Positions 1 through 6,645 of a stretch of 16,067 nucleotides of DNA are shown here, one piece after another. The translations under genes and the position numbers were made by a program. A model generated the notes under the pieces. The model worked only from the letters and a program-made list of their open reading frames with translations. It searched no databases and had not been told where the DNA came from. The first letter of the stretch is position 1; each line of letters begins with the position of its first letter. Source of the DNA: Gammaproteobacteria bacterium (lineage in GTDB: Bacteria; Pseudomonadota; Gammaproteobacteria; SZUA-152); contig JANTGX010000024.1 of assembly GCA_024762755.1 (NCBI GenBank), positions 1 to 16,067 on the forward strand, given 5' to 3'.

Positions 1-1495
1 GGCGGATTCCGGCTTGGTGGAGATCGCCTCCCACAGCTTTGACCTCCATAGTGGCCTGCTGGCAAATCCCCAGGGAAACACCCAGCCGGCGGCGATCACT
101 CGGCGCTACGACAGTGCCAGCCGGCGCTATGAAGATGACACGGCATACCGTCAGCGCATTCGGCAGGATCTGCAACGCAACAGTGATCTCATCGCCGCAC
201 GCACCGGTCATCGGCCGCGGGTGATGGTCTGGCCCTATGGTGCCTACAATAGTCTGACCATCGATTTGGCACGCGAGGTCGGCATGCCCGTGAGCATGAG
301 TCTCGATGGCGATCCGGTGAATATCCATGACCTGACCAACGTGGGTCGCCTGCTGATCGGCGATGGCAGCGATCTCTCGGACCTTGTCTGGAACATCAAC
401 AATCACTCGAAGCCCGAGTTCACGCCCGTGCGGGTGGTGCACGTGGACCTGGACTACGTGTACGACCCCGATCCGAGACAGCAGGAGGAAAATCTCGGCC
501 GTTTGTTGGAGCGCATCAAGGCGATGGGCGTCAATACGGTCTATCTACAGGCCTTTGCCGACCCCGATGGCGATGGCAATGCCGATGCCCTGTACTTTCC
601 CAATCGGCACCTGCCCATGCGCGCCGATCTGTTCAATCGCGCCGCTTGGCAATTGCGTACCCGCGCGGGGGTGCGGGTGTATGCCTGGCTCCCCGTGCTG
701 GCCTACGACCTGCCGGCGGAGCATCCCCTGGTCCAGGCGCGCGTGGTGGCGGACCCCGCCCGTACCGCCGACGAAGAAGACTACCGGCGCCTATCGCCTT
801 TCGAGCCGGAGGTCCGGCGCTTTGTCGGCGACATCTATGAAGACCTGGCCAAACATTCCTACCTGACTGGTTTGATCTTCCACGACGACGCCTACCTCAG
901 CGATTATGAAGATGCCAGTAAATGGGCCCTGGCGACCTATGCACAGGAATGGCATCTGCCGGCGAGTGTCGCCGAGATTCGCCAGGATCCGGCCTCTTTT
1001 GAGATTTGGACGCGACGCAAGACCGAGGCCCTGGCCGAATTTACCGATACCCTGGCCGAACGCGCCCGGCGTTATCGCCCCTCGTTGAAGACGGCGCGGA
1101 ACATGTACGCCGCGGTGGTCATGGATCCCCGGGCCGAGCGTTGGTTCGCCCAGTCCCTGCCCGTCTTTCTCGAGCACTACGATTACGTCGCGCTGATGGC
1201 CATGCCCTACATGGAGCAGGCGGCCGACCCGAAGGCATGGCTGGAGGCCTTGGTGGGGCGCGTGGCAGGCCTGCCCGGTGCCCTGCAGAAGACGGTCTTC
1301 GAGCTGCAAAGCACGGATTGGCGCAACGCCAAGCCATTGGACAGTCAGCTGCTGGCCGACCAGATGCGCCTGCTGTTGCACAACGGGGCTGCCAATTTCG
1401 GTTACTACCCGGACGATTTCATTCAAGGACGGCCGCTACTCGAGGTCATCCACCCGGCCCTATCCCTGTCGCCCTATCCCAAGGAAGAAGAATAG
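1..1495 (+). CDS. pgaB: Poly-beta-1,6-N-acetylglucosamine N-deacetylase PgaB, 5' end missing
   Basis: This is the C-terminal three quarters of PgaB, the outer-membrane/periplasmic enzyme that partly de-N-acetylates PNAG so that it can be exported through PgaA. The reading frame is already open at base 2, and the TTG at 14 is internal, so the true start lies upstream. About 497 residues are present against roughly 670 in E. coli PgaB. The fragment opens inside the CE4 deacetylase domain. It still holds the metal-binding histidine pair (S-H-S-F-D-L-H, bases 32-52) and the W-P-Y-G motif near base 231. From about base 430 it enters the C-terminal TIM-barrel hydrolase-like domain, marked by H-V-D-L-D-Y-V-Y-D and F-H-D-D-A near base 880. 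It ends TAG, 2 bases before pgaC. The family call is secure. Signal peptide and lipobox cannot be checked because they are outside the window. Confidence 0.93.
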   Translation, partial: ADSGLVEIASHSFDLHSGLLANPQGNTQPAAITRRYDSASRRYEDDTAYRQRIRQDLQRNSDLIAARTGHRPRVMVWPYGAYNSLTIDLAREVGMPVSMSLDGDPVNIHDLTNVGRLLIGDGSDLSDLVWNINNHSKPEFTPVRVVHVDLDYVYDPDPRQQEENLGRLLERIKAMGVNTVYLQAFADPDGDGNADALYFPNRHLPMRADLFNRAAWQLRTRAGVRVYAWLPVLAYDLPAEHPLVQARVVADPARTADEEDYRRLSPFEPEVRRFVGDIYEDLAKHSYLTGLIFHDDAYLSDYEDASKWALATYAQEWHLPASVAEIRQDPASFEIWTRRKTEALAEFTDTLAERARRYRPSLKTARNMYAAVVMDPRAERWFAQSLPVFLEHYDYVALMAMPYMEQAADPKAWLEALVGRVAGLPGALQKTVFELQSTDWRNAKPLDSQLLADQMRLLLHNGAANFGYYPDDFIQGRPLLEVIHPALSLSPYPKEEE

Positions 1496-1497
1496 CT

Positions 1498-2763
1498 ATG
1501 GAAAACTGGCTGACGGAATATCTCAGAGCAGCGCTGACCTTCACTTACTACTATCCGTTGTCCATGGCGTACATCTGGATGGTGGGAGGGCTACAGTATT
1601 ACCTCAAGTGGGAACATGGCAGACCCCACGGCGACTCGGCCTCTCCCGAGCTGGGGAGCTATCCGCCGGTCTCCATCATCGTGCCCTGTCACAACGAGGG
1701 CGAAAATATCGTCGATACCCTCGGCGCCCTCGATCGGCAGAACTATCCCAGTTTCGAGATCATCGCGGTCAACGATGGCAGTAGTGACGATACCGGTGAG
1801 CTGCTCGATGCCCTGGTGAAGCAGAACGACCGACTGCGCGTCGTCCATCTGGCGGAGAACCAGGGCAAGGCCATGGCGCTGCGTATGGGGGCCCTGGCCT
1901 CTCCCAACGAGTTTCTGATCTGCATCGATGGCGACGCCCTGCTGGGGGTGAATGCCACGCGCTGGATGATGTCGCACTTCGTCTCCGGGCATCGTGTCGG
2001 CGCAGTGACGGGCAATCCCCGCGTACGCACCCGGTCGACCCTGCTGGGCAAGATACAGGTGGGGGAGTTCTCCTCCATTGTCGGCTTGATCAAACGCGCG
2101 CAACGCATCTATGGCCGGGTGTTCACCATCTCCGGGGTGGTGGCGGGTTTTCGCAAATCGGCCCTGCAGGAGGTGGGGTATTGGAGTACGGACGCCATCA
2201 CCGAGGACATCGACATCAGCTGGAAACTGCAGATGGGCGGCTGGGACATCCGCTTCGAACCCAATGCCTTGTGCTGGATCCTGATGCCGGAGACCCTGAA
2301 GGGGTTGTGGAGTCAGCGCCTGCGCTGGGCGCAGGGTGGCATGCAGGTATTCAGCCGATATCTGCCGCGAGTCCTACATCTTCGCCAGCGCCGTATGTGG
2401 TTGCTGTGCGGAGAATATCTCCTCAGTGTGCTGTGGGCATTTACCCTGCTGTCGCTCTGCCTGCTGTGGCTGGTACAGCAGTTCGTGCCGCAGGTGCCGG
2501 GCCCGGCGTCACTGCCGTTGTTGCCCAGCACCGTCGGGGTTCTGCTCGGCGTGACCTGTCTCATTCAATTCGCCTTGAGCCTGTATATCGACAGCCGCTA
2601 CGAGAAGGGCCTCGGCAGGTTCTATTACTGGATGATCTGGTACCCACTGGCCTATTGGCTGATCAATGTACTGACCATGGCCGTGGGTGTACCCAAGGCC
2701 CTTTTCCGGCGGCGTGGACAACGGGGCACCTGGGTCAGTCCCGACCGGGGGGTGCGCCCATGA
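1498..2763 (+). CDS. pgaC: Poly-beta-1,6-N-acetylglucosamine synthase PgaC
   Basis: An inner-membrane GT2 glycosyltransferase that polymerises UDP-GlcNAc into PNAG together with PgaD. The protein is 421 residues, close to the family length. An N-terminal membrane segment (about residues 9-33) is followed by the cytosolic GT-A domain. Visible motifs are N-D-G-S-S-D-D (D93), the D-G-D metal/donor motif (D144, D146), the T-E-D acceptor-base motif (E236, D237) and Q-R-L-R-W (273-277), the processive-synthase signature. Hydrophobic helices follow at about 305-330, 343-365 and 378-402. The ATG at 1498 is chosen because it lies 2 bases after the pgaB stop, has an AAGGAAG Shine-Dalgarno inside the pgaB end (1481-1487), and gives the expected N-terminus. 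An in-frame extension further upstream overlaps pgaB and is not coding. The last bases overlap pgaD by ATGA. Confidence 0.95.
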   Translation: MENWLTEYLRAALTFTYYYPLSMAYIWMVGGLQYYLKWEHGRPHGDSASPELGSYPPVSIIVPCHNEGENIVDTLGALDRQNYPSFEIIAVNDGSSDDTGELLDALVKQNDRLRVVHLAENQGKAMALRMGALASPNEFLICIDGDALLGVNATRWMMSHFVSGHRVGAVTGNPRVRTRSTLLGKIQVGEFSSIVGLIKRAQRIYGRVFTISGVVAGFRKSALQEVGYWSTDAITEDIDISWKLQMGGWDIRFEPNALCWILMPETLKGLWSQRLRWAQGGMQVFSRYLPRVLHLRQRRMWLLCGEYLLSVLWAFTLLSLCLLWLVQQFVPQVPGPASLPLLPSTVGVLLGVTCLIQFALSLYIDSRYEKGLGRFYYWMIWYPLAYWLINVLTMAVGVPKALFRRRGQRGTWVSPDRGVRP

Positions 2764-3194
2764 ATGCCCTGATCATCGAGAGCCCCGGTCGCCAGGGCAT
2801 CATGCGCAGGCTGGTGCAGGGGTTGATCACCCTCGGATTCTGGGGGCTGTTGGTGTATCTGCTGCTACCACTCTTCATGCCCCTGCTGGTGGCGGCGGGT
2901 ATCGTGGCGGAGACGCCCGTCGCCGGGGGGGCGGGATCGGGCGCCGAAATCTTCTATGTGCTGATGCTGCTGGTCGGGGGGGCCATGTTCGGTTTTGGGC
3001 TGTGGGCCGAGTACAACGCCCTGCTGCACCGACACCGTGAGCGCAAGGCGCCGGCCCCATTGCGCGCCATCTGCGAACAGGAGCTGGCGAACCACTTCAA
3101 TGTGAATCCCGTGGAGCTGGCCGACTGGCAGCGCTCGGGGCAGTTGACCATCCGCCTGACCGAGCAGGGCGGCATCTACTGCATCGCCGACTGA
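2760..3194 (+). CDS. pgaD: PNAG biosynthesis accessory protein PgaD
   Basis: A small inner-membrane partner of PgaC. In E. coli the PgaC/PgaD pair is the c-di-GMP-responsive synthase (established for the family). Here it has 144 residues against about 137 in E. coli. Two transmembrane helices are visible at about residues 19-46 and 63-86, followed by a basic linker (R-H-R-E-R-K) and a cytosolic tail of about 50 residues. The ATG overlaps the pgaC stop codon in an ATGA arrangement, so translation is probably coupled to pgaC. Sequence conservation in this family is low. The call rests on position after pgaBC, two-helix topology, length, and the N-terminal I-I-E-S-P stretch. Confidence 0.85.
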   Translation: MNALIIESPGRQGIMRRLVQGLITLGFWGLLVYLLLPLFMPLLVAAGIVAETPVAGGAGSGAEIFYVLMLLVGGAMFGFGLWAEYNALLHRHRERKAPAPLRAICEQELANHFNVNPVELADWQRSGQLTIRLTEQGGIYCIAD

Positions 3195-3202
3195 ATCGGC
3201 CG

Positions 3203-3221
3203 GCAGCCCGTCAGGGCTTGC
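3203..3221 (+). terminator. Possible weak hairpin after pgaD
   Basis: GCAGCCC (3203-3209) pairs with GGGCTTGC (3214-3221) around a GTCA loop, with one bulged T. It lies 8 bases after the pgaD stop. No T-run follows, so it does not meet the usual rule for an intrinsic terminator. It may be only GC-rich coincidence, and it also overlaps the possible gene fragment at 3211-3276. Confidence 0.25.
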
Positions 3222-3276
3222 GCGCGGCAGGCAGGATATCGATTCCGCTGTAGGTGTTGCCGCTATCCCGGTGTAA
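3211..3276 (-). pseudogene. Possible 3' remnant of a lost minus-strand gene
   Basis: Read on the minus strand, 3276 down to 3211 is 21 open codons ending in TGA, giving L-H-R-D-S-G-N-T-Y-S-G-I-D-I-L-P-A-A-R-K-P. Most codons end in G or C, as in the real genes around it. The fragment has no ATG, GTG or TTG start and is closed upstream by TAA (3279-3277) in AT-rich DNA. I do not recognise the family. It could be the tail of a gene cut off when the AT-rich block at 3271-3340 became joined here, or chance openness in GC-rich DNA. Confidence 0.2.
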
Positions 3277-3289
3277 TTAAAGTAAAAAC

Positions 3290-3317
3290 TTGCTTTGCCG
3301 CTGTTTTTTTGCACAAT
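3290..3317 (+). promoter_or_regulatory. Candidate promoter for amiC
   Basis: TTGCTT (3290-3295) and CACAAT (3312-3317) are 16 bases apart in an AT-rich block (about 3271-3340) that contrasts with the GC-rich genes. Transcription would begin near 3324, leaving a leader of about 36 bases with an AAGG Shine-Dalgarno at 3348-3351, 8 bases before the amiC ATG. The -35 matches 3 of 6 and the -10 matches 4 of 6 consensus bases, so the exact boxes are uncertain. Confidence 0.35.
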
Positions 3318-3359
3318 TGAACACAGGGAAAATCCTTTTCTCCTCTCAAGGCGGCAGCC

Positions 3360-4661
3360 ATGCGTACCCGAATTCTTTGCAACATACTGATTCTTTTGGG
3401 GCTTTTCCTCTCTCTGCCGAGTCACGCGGCGACCGTGCAGGGCGTGCGCCTGTGGGCGGGACCCGACCAGCACCGCCTGGTCTTCGACCTCAGCGGGCCC
3501 GCCGAGCACAAATTGTTCGTCTTGCACAATCCCGAGCGGGTGGTGGTGGACATCAAAGATGCCAGGCTGGCGAGTCGCCTGCCGACCCTTGGCGGTGACC
3601 GGGGCTTGATCCGTGGCCTGCGCAGTGCCCGCCACAAGGGGCAGCTGCGGGTGGTGCTGGACATGCGGCAGCGCGTGCAGCCGAAGAGCTTCCTGCTCAA
3701 GCCGACGCAGAAATACGGTCACCGGCTGGTCATCGACCTAGAGGCCGCGCGCAGCAAGCCGGCGGTGGTGCGGCGCAGTGCGCCGGTGACCACTGGCCAG
3801 GCGCGCGATGTCGTCATTGCCATCGACGCCGGTCACGGCGGCGACGATCCCGGCGCCTCCGGTCGCCGCGGCACGCGGGAGAAGGACGTGGTACTGGCCA
3901 TCGCCCGGCGTCTGCAACGGCTGATTCGGGACGAGCCGGGCATGCGTCCGGTGATGATCCGCACCGGCGACTACTACGTCAGTCTGCGCAAGCGCATGCA
4001 GCGCGCCCGTGAACAGCGCGCCGACCTGTTCGTCTCCATCCATGCCGATGCCTTCCGTGACGGCCGCGCGCGCGGTGCCTCGGTGTGGGTCCTGTCACAG
4101 AAGGGGGCGACCAGCGAGGCCGGCCGCTGGCTGGCGGCGAGCGAGAACAACGCCGATCTCATCGGTGGCGTGAGCCTGGACGACAAGGACGATCTGCTCG
4201 CCTCGGTGCTGCTCGACCTGTCGCAGAACGCCACCATCGCCGCCAGCCTGGACGTGGGTGCCCTGGTGCTGAAGGAATTGCGCAAGGTGGGCCGGGTGCA
4301 CAAGCCGCGGGTGGAACAGGCCGGTTTCGTGGTGCTGAAGTCGCCCGACATCCCCTCCATCCTGGTGGAGACCGGCTTCATCTCCAACCGCCAGGAAGAA
4401 CGCAATCTGCGTAACGGCGCCTATCAACAGAAGGTGGCGCGTGCCGTGTTGCGCGGTGTGCGCGGCTACTTCACCCGCAACCCGCCGCCCGGCACCCTGT
4501 TGGCGCAGCGTGCCGGCCAGCAGCACGTGATCCGCCGTGGCGAGACCCTCAGCGGTATCGCCCAGCGCTATCGCGTCAGCCAGCAGCGCCTGCGCCTGGC
4601 CAACAACCTCAGCGACGACCGTGTGCGGGTGGGCCAGCGGCTGTCCATTCCGGTGATGTGA
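3360..4661 (+). CDS. amiC: N-acetylmuramoyl-L-alanine amidase, AmiC type, with LysM domain
   Basis: A periplasmic zinc amidase that cuts the bond between N-acetylmuramic acid and L-alanine in septal peptidoglycan, needed for daughter-cell separation. The 433-residue protein has a signal peptide (about 1-23, ending S-H-A-A) and an AMIN septal-targeting domain (about 25-130). The Amidase_3 domain (about 150-375) has zinc ligands H159 (D-A-G-H-G-G), E174 (R-E-K-D) and H228 (S-I-H-A-D), and the catalytic E337 (V-E-T-G-F). A single C-terminal LysM peptidoglycan-binding domain fills residues 389-433. E. coli AmiB has LysM-free architecture, whereas Pseudomonas-type AmiB carries LysM, so amiB is an equally fair symbol. 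The gene sits directly before mutL, as in many gammaproteobacteria, but tsaE, the usual upstream neighbour, is absent and pgaD is there instead. Confidence 0.93.
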   Translation: MRTRILCNILILLGLFLSLPSHAATVQGVRLWAGPDQHRLVFDLSGPAEHKLFVLHNPERVVVDIKDARLASRLPTLGGDRGLIRGLRSARHKGQLRVVLDMRQRVQPKSFLLKPTQKYGHRLVIDLEAARSKPAVVRRSAPVTTGQARDVVIAIDAGHGGDDPGASGRRGTREKDVVLAIARRLQRLIRDEPGMRPVMIRTGDYYVSLRKRMQRAREQRADLFVSIHADAFRDGRARGASVWVLSQKGATSEAGRWLAASENNADLIGGVSLDDKDDLLASVLLDLSQNATIAASLDVGALVLKELRKVGRVHKPRVEQAGFVVLKSPDIPSILVETGFISNRQEERNLRNGAYQQKVARAVLRGVRGYFTRNPPPGTLLAQRAGQQHVIRRGETLSGIAQRYRVSQQRLRLANNLSDDRVRVGQRLSIPVM

Positions 4662-4700
4662 CGGGCGAGCCCGGCCCGGATCGCCTACCCCCCATCACCG

Positions 4701-4746
4701 CTTCGGCGGCAAGCCGGCCGAGGCACTTTCCCGCACGCCCCTCGGC
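4701..4746 (+). repeat. Three mutually exclusive stem segments between amiC and mutL
   Basis: GCCGAGG (4717-4723) can pair with CTTCGGC (4701-4707, one G-U pair) or with CCTCGGC (4740-4746, perfect). The first pairing would give a hairpin 40 bases after the amiC stop. The second overlaps the -35 region of the mutL promoter. No T-run follows either stem. A DNA-level operator, a weak terminator for amiC, or coincidence in GC-rich sequence are all possible. Confidence 0.3.
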
Positions 4747-4754
4747 GAGTGCTC

Positions 4755-4760
4755 TATAAT
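4755..4760 (+). promoter_or_regulatory. -10 box of candidate mutL promoter
   Basis: A perfect TATAAT stands 26 bases before the mutL ATG. The predicted start is near 4767, leaving a leader of about 20 bases that holds AAGG at 4777-4780, spaced 6 from the ATG. No good -35 hexamer is found at 15-19 bases. The box is followed by GGGCCGCC, a GC-rich discriminator similar to the ones in front of zip and surE. Confidence 0.55.
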
Positions 4761-4786
4761 GGGCCGCCCGTCTGCCAAGGCCCCGC

Positions 4787-6595
4787 ATGAGTCAGATCCC
4801 CGACATTCCCCGCATCCAGCGCCTCTCCACCCAGTTGGCCAATCAGATCGCCGCCGGCGAGGTGGTGGAACGCCCCGCCTCGGTGGTCAAGGAACTGCTG
4901 GAGAACAGCCTCGACGCCGGTGCCCGGCAGATCGACCTGGAGGTGGAGCAGGGCGGCAGTCGCCTGATCCGGCTGCGCGACGACGGCTGCGGCATCCTGC
5001 CCGAGGACATGCCGCTGGCCCTGAGCCGCCACGCCACCAGCAAGATCCACAGCTTCGAAGACCTCGAGGGGGTGGCCAGCCTGGGTTTTCGCGGCGAGGC
5101 CCTGCCCAGTATCGCCTCGGTCTCGCGGTTGGAATTGAGCGCCTGTACGGCGGCGGGCGAACAGGGCTGGCGCCAGGCCGGCGACGGCGGTGACGTGCTC
5201 GGCGCGCCCGAACCGGTGGCGCATCCGCCGGGCACCACGGTGACGGTGCGCGACCTGTTCTTCAACACCCCCGCGCGGCGCAAGTTCCTGCGTACGGAAA
5301 AGACCGAGTTCGCGCACCTCGAGACGGTGGTCAAGCGCATCGCCCTGAGTCGCTTCGATGTCGGCTTCAGCCTGCGTCACAACCAACGCACCCTGTTCAA
5401 GCTGCGTCCGGCGGCGGGGGAGGCGGAGCAGCGCCGGCGGGTGGCGCAGGTGGTGGGGCCGGCCTTCGTCGATAACGCCCTGCCGGTGGACTTCACCGCC
5501 TCCGGCATGCGCCTGTGGGGCTGGGTGGCCCTGCCCAGCTTCTCCCGCGCGCAGGCCGATCTGCAGTATTTCTACGTCAATGGCCGCATGATCCGTGACA
5601 AGCTGGTGACCCACGCCGTGCGCCAGGCCTATCAGGACGTCCTCTTCCACGGCCGCCATCCTGCCTATGTGCTGTATCTCGCGGTGGACCCGCGGGTGGT
5701 CGACGTCAACGTGCATCCCACCAAGCACGAGGTGCGATTCCGCGAGGGGCGCATGGTGCACGACTTTCTCTTTCGCAGCCTGCATCAGGCCCTGGCCGAG
5801 GTGCGGCCGGGGGATGTCGATGAGGCGGCCCTGACACCGCCGCCGGCCCGTGTGGCCGGCGGCGCGGCCCCCCAATACAGTCGGCAGACCCCCATGCCCT
5901 TGGGCGCCGTGGCTGAGCAGTTGGCCGGTTATTCGGCGCTGGCCGGGGGTGCCGCCGGCCTGCCGCAGGCTGCGCCCGCACCCCTGCCCGAGACGCCGGC
6001 CGACGACGAGATCCCGCCCCTGGGCTACGCCATCGCCCAGCTGCACGGGGTCTACGTCCTGGCCGAGAACGCCCGCGGCCTGGTCTTGGTGGACATGCAT
6101 GCGGCCCACGAACGCATCACCTATGAGCGCATGAAGACGGCCCTGGCCGGCGAGGGTATCCGCAGCCAGCCGCTGCTGGTGCCCTTGAGCGTGCACGTCA
6201 GTGAGAGCGAGGCGCGCCTGGCCATGGACTGTACCGAGGTCTTCGCCGAGCTCGGCCTGCAGCTCGAGGCCATGGGGCCGGAGACCCTGGTGGTGCGACA
6301 GGTGCCGGCCCTGCTGCGAGACGCCGACGTGGAGCGCCTGCTGCGCGACGTGCTCTCCGACCTCGCCACCTACGGCAGCAGCGAACGCGTGCGCGAGGCC
6401 ATCAACGCCCTGCTCGGCACCCTGGCCTGTCACGGCTCGGTGCGGGCCAACCGCCGGCTCACGCTGCCCGAGATGAACGCCCTGCTGCGCGACATGGAGC
6501 GCACCGAGCGCAGCGGTCAGTGCAACCACGGCCGCCCCACGTGGGTGCAACTGGGCATGGACGAGCTGGACAAGTTGTTCCTGCGTGGGCGTTGA
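4787..6595 (+). CDS. mutL: DNA mismatch repair protein MutL
   Basis: The mismatch-repair matchmaker that links MutS to strand incision. It has 602 residues. The N-terminal GHKL ATPase shows E36 and N40 in K-E-L-L-E-N-S-L-D-A-G, D-D-G-C-G-I, A-T-S-K-I, G-F-R-G-E-A-L and the F-F-N-T-P-A-R motif. A low-complexity Ala/Pro linker (about 345-410) joins it to the C-terminal dimerisation domain. That domain has D-M-H-A-A-H-E-R-I-T-Y-E at 436-447, which fits the D-x-H-A-x2-E-x4-E endonuclease motif, with A-C-H near 547 and C-N-H-G-R-P at 579-584. E. coli MutL lacks these, while Pseudomonas MutL has them. This suggests a nicking MutL in a MutH-independent pathway (inference). The start has an AAGG Shine-Dalgarno and matches the family N-terminus. 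The gene is followed by an ABC exporter, not the common miaA-hfq. Confidence 0.96.
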   Translation: MSQIPDIPRIQRLSTQLANQIAAGEVVERPASVVKELLENSLDAGARQIDLEVEQGGSRLIRLRDDGCGILPEDMPLALSRHATSKIHSFEDLEGVASLGFRGEALPSIASVSRLELSACTAAGEQGWRQAGDGGDVLGAPEPVAHPPGTTVTVRDLFFNTPARRKFLRTEKTEFAHLETVVKRIALSRFDVGFSLRHNQRTLFKLRPAAGEAEQRRRVAQVVGPAFVDNALPVDFTASGMRLWGWVALPSFSRAQADLQYFYVNGRMIRDKLVTHAVRQAYQDVLFHGRHPAYVLYLAVDPRVVDVNVHPTKHEVRFREGRMVHDFLFRSLHQALAEVRPGDVDEAALTPPPARVAGGAAPQYSRQTPMPLGAVAEQLAGYSALAGGAAGLPQAAPAPLPETPADDEIPPLGYAIAQLHGVYVLAENARGLVLVDMHAAHERITYERMKTALAGEGIRSQPLLVPLSVHVSESEARLAMDCTEVFAELGLQLEAMGPETLVVRQVPALLRDADVERLLRDVLSDLATYGSSERVREAINALLGTLACHGSVRANRRLTLPEMNALLRDMERTERSGQCNHGRPTWVQLGMDELDKLFLRGR

Positions 6596-6645
6596 GCGCG
6601 TGGGCCGCGTGACGTGCCGGGCGCAGCCTGGGCGGGGGGCGACGC

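Noticed and set aside
1006..1497. Upstream extension of pgaC through the end of pgaB
   Set aside because: The extra 164 residues overlap a different frame of pgaB that carries conserved sequence; PgaC homologues start at the ATG at 1498.
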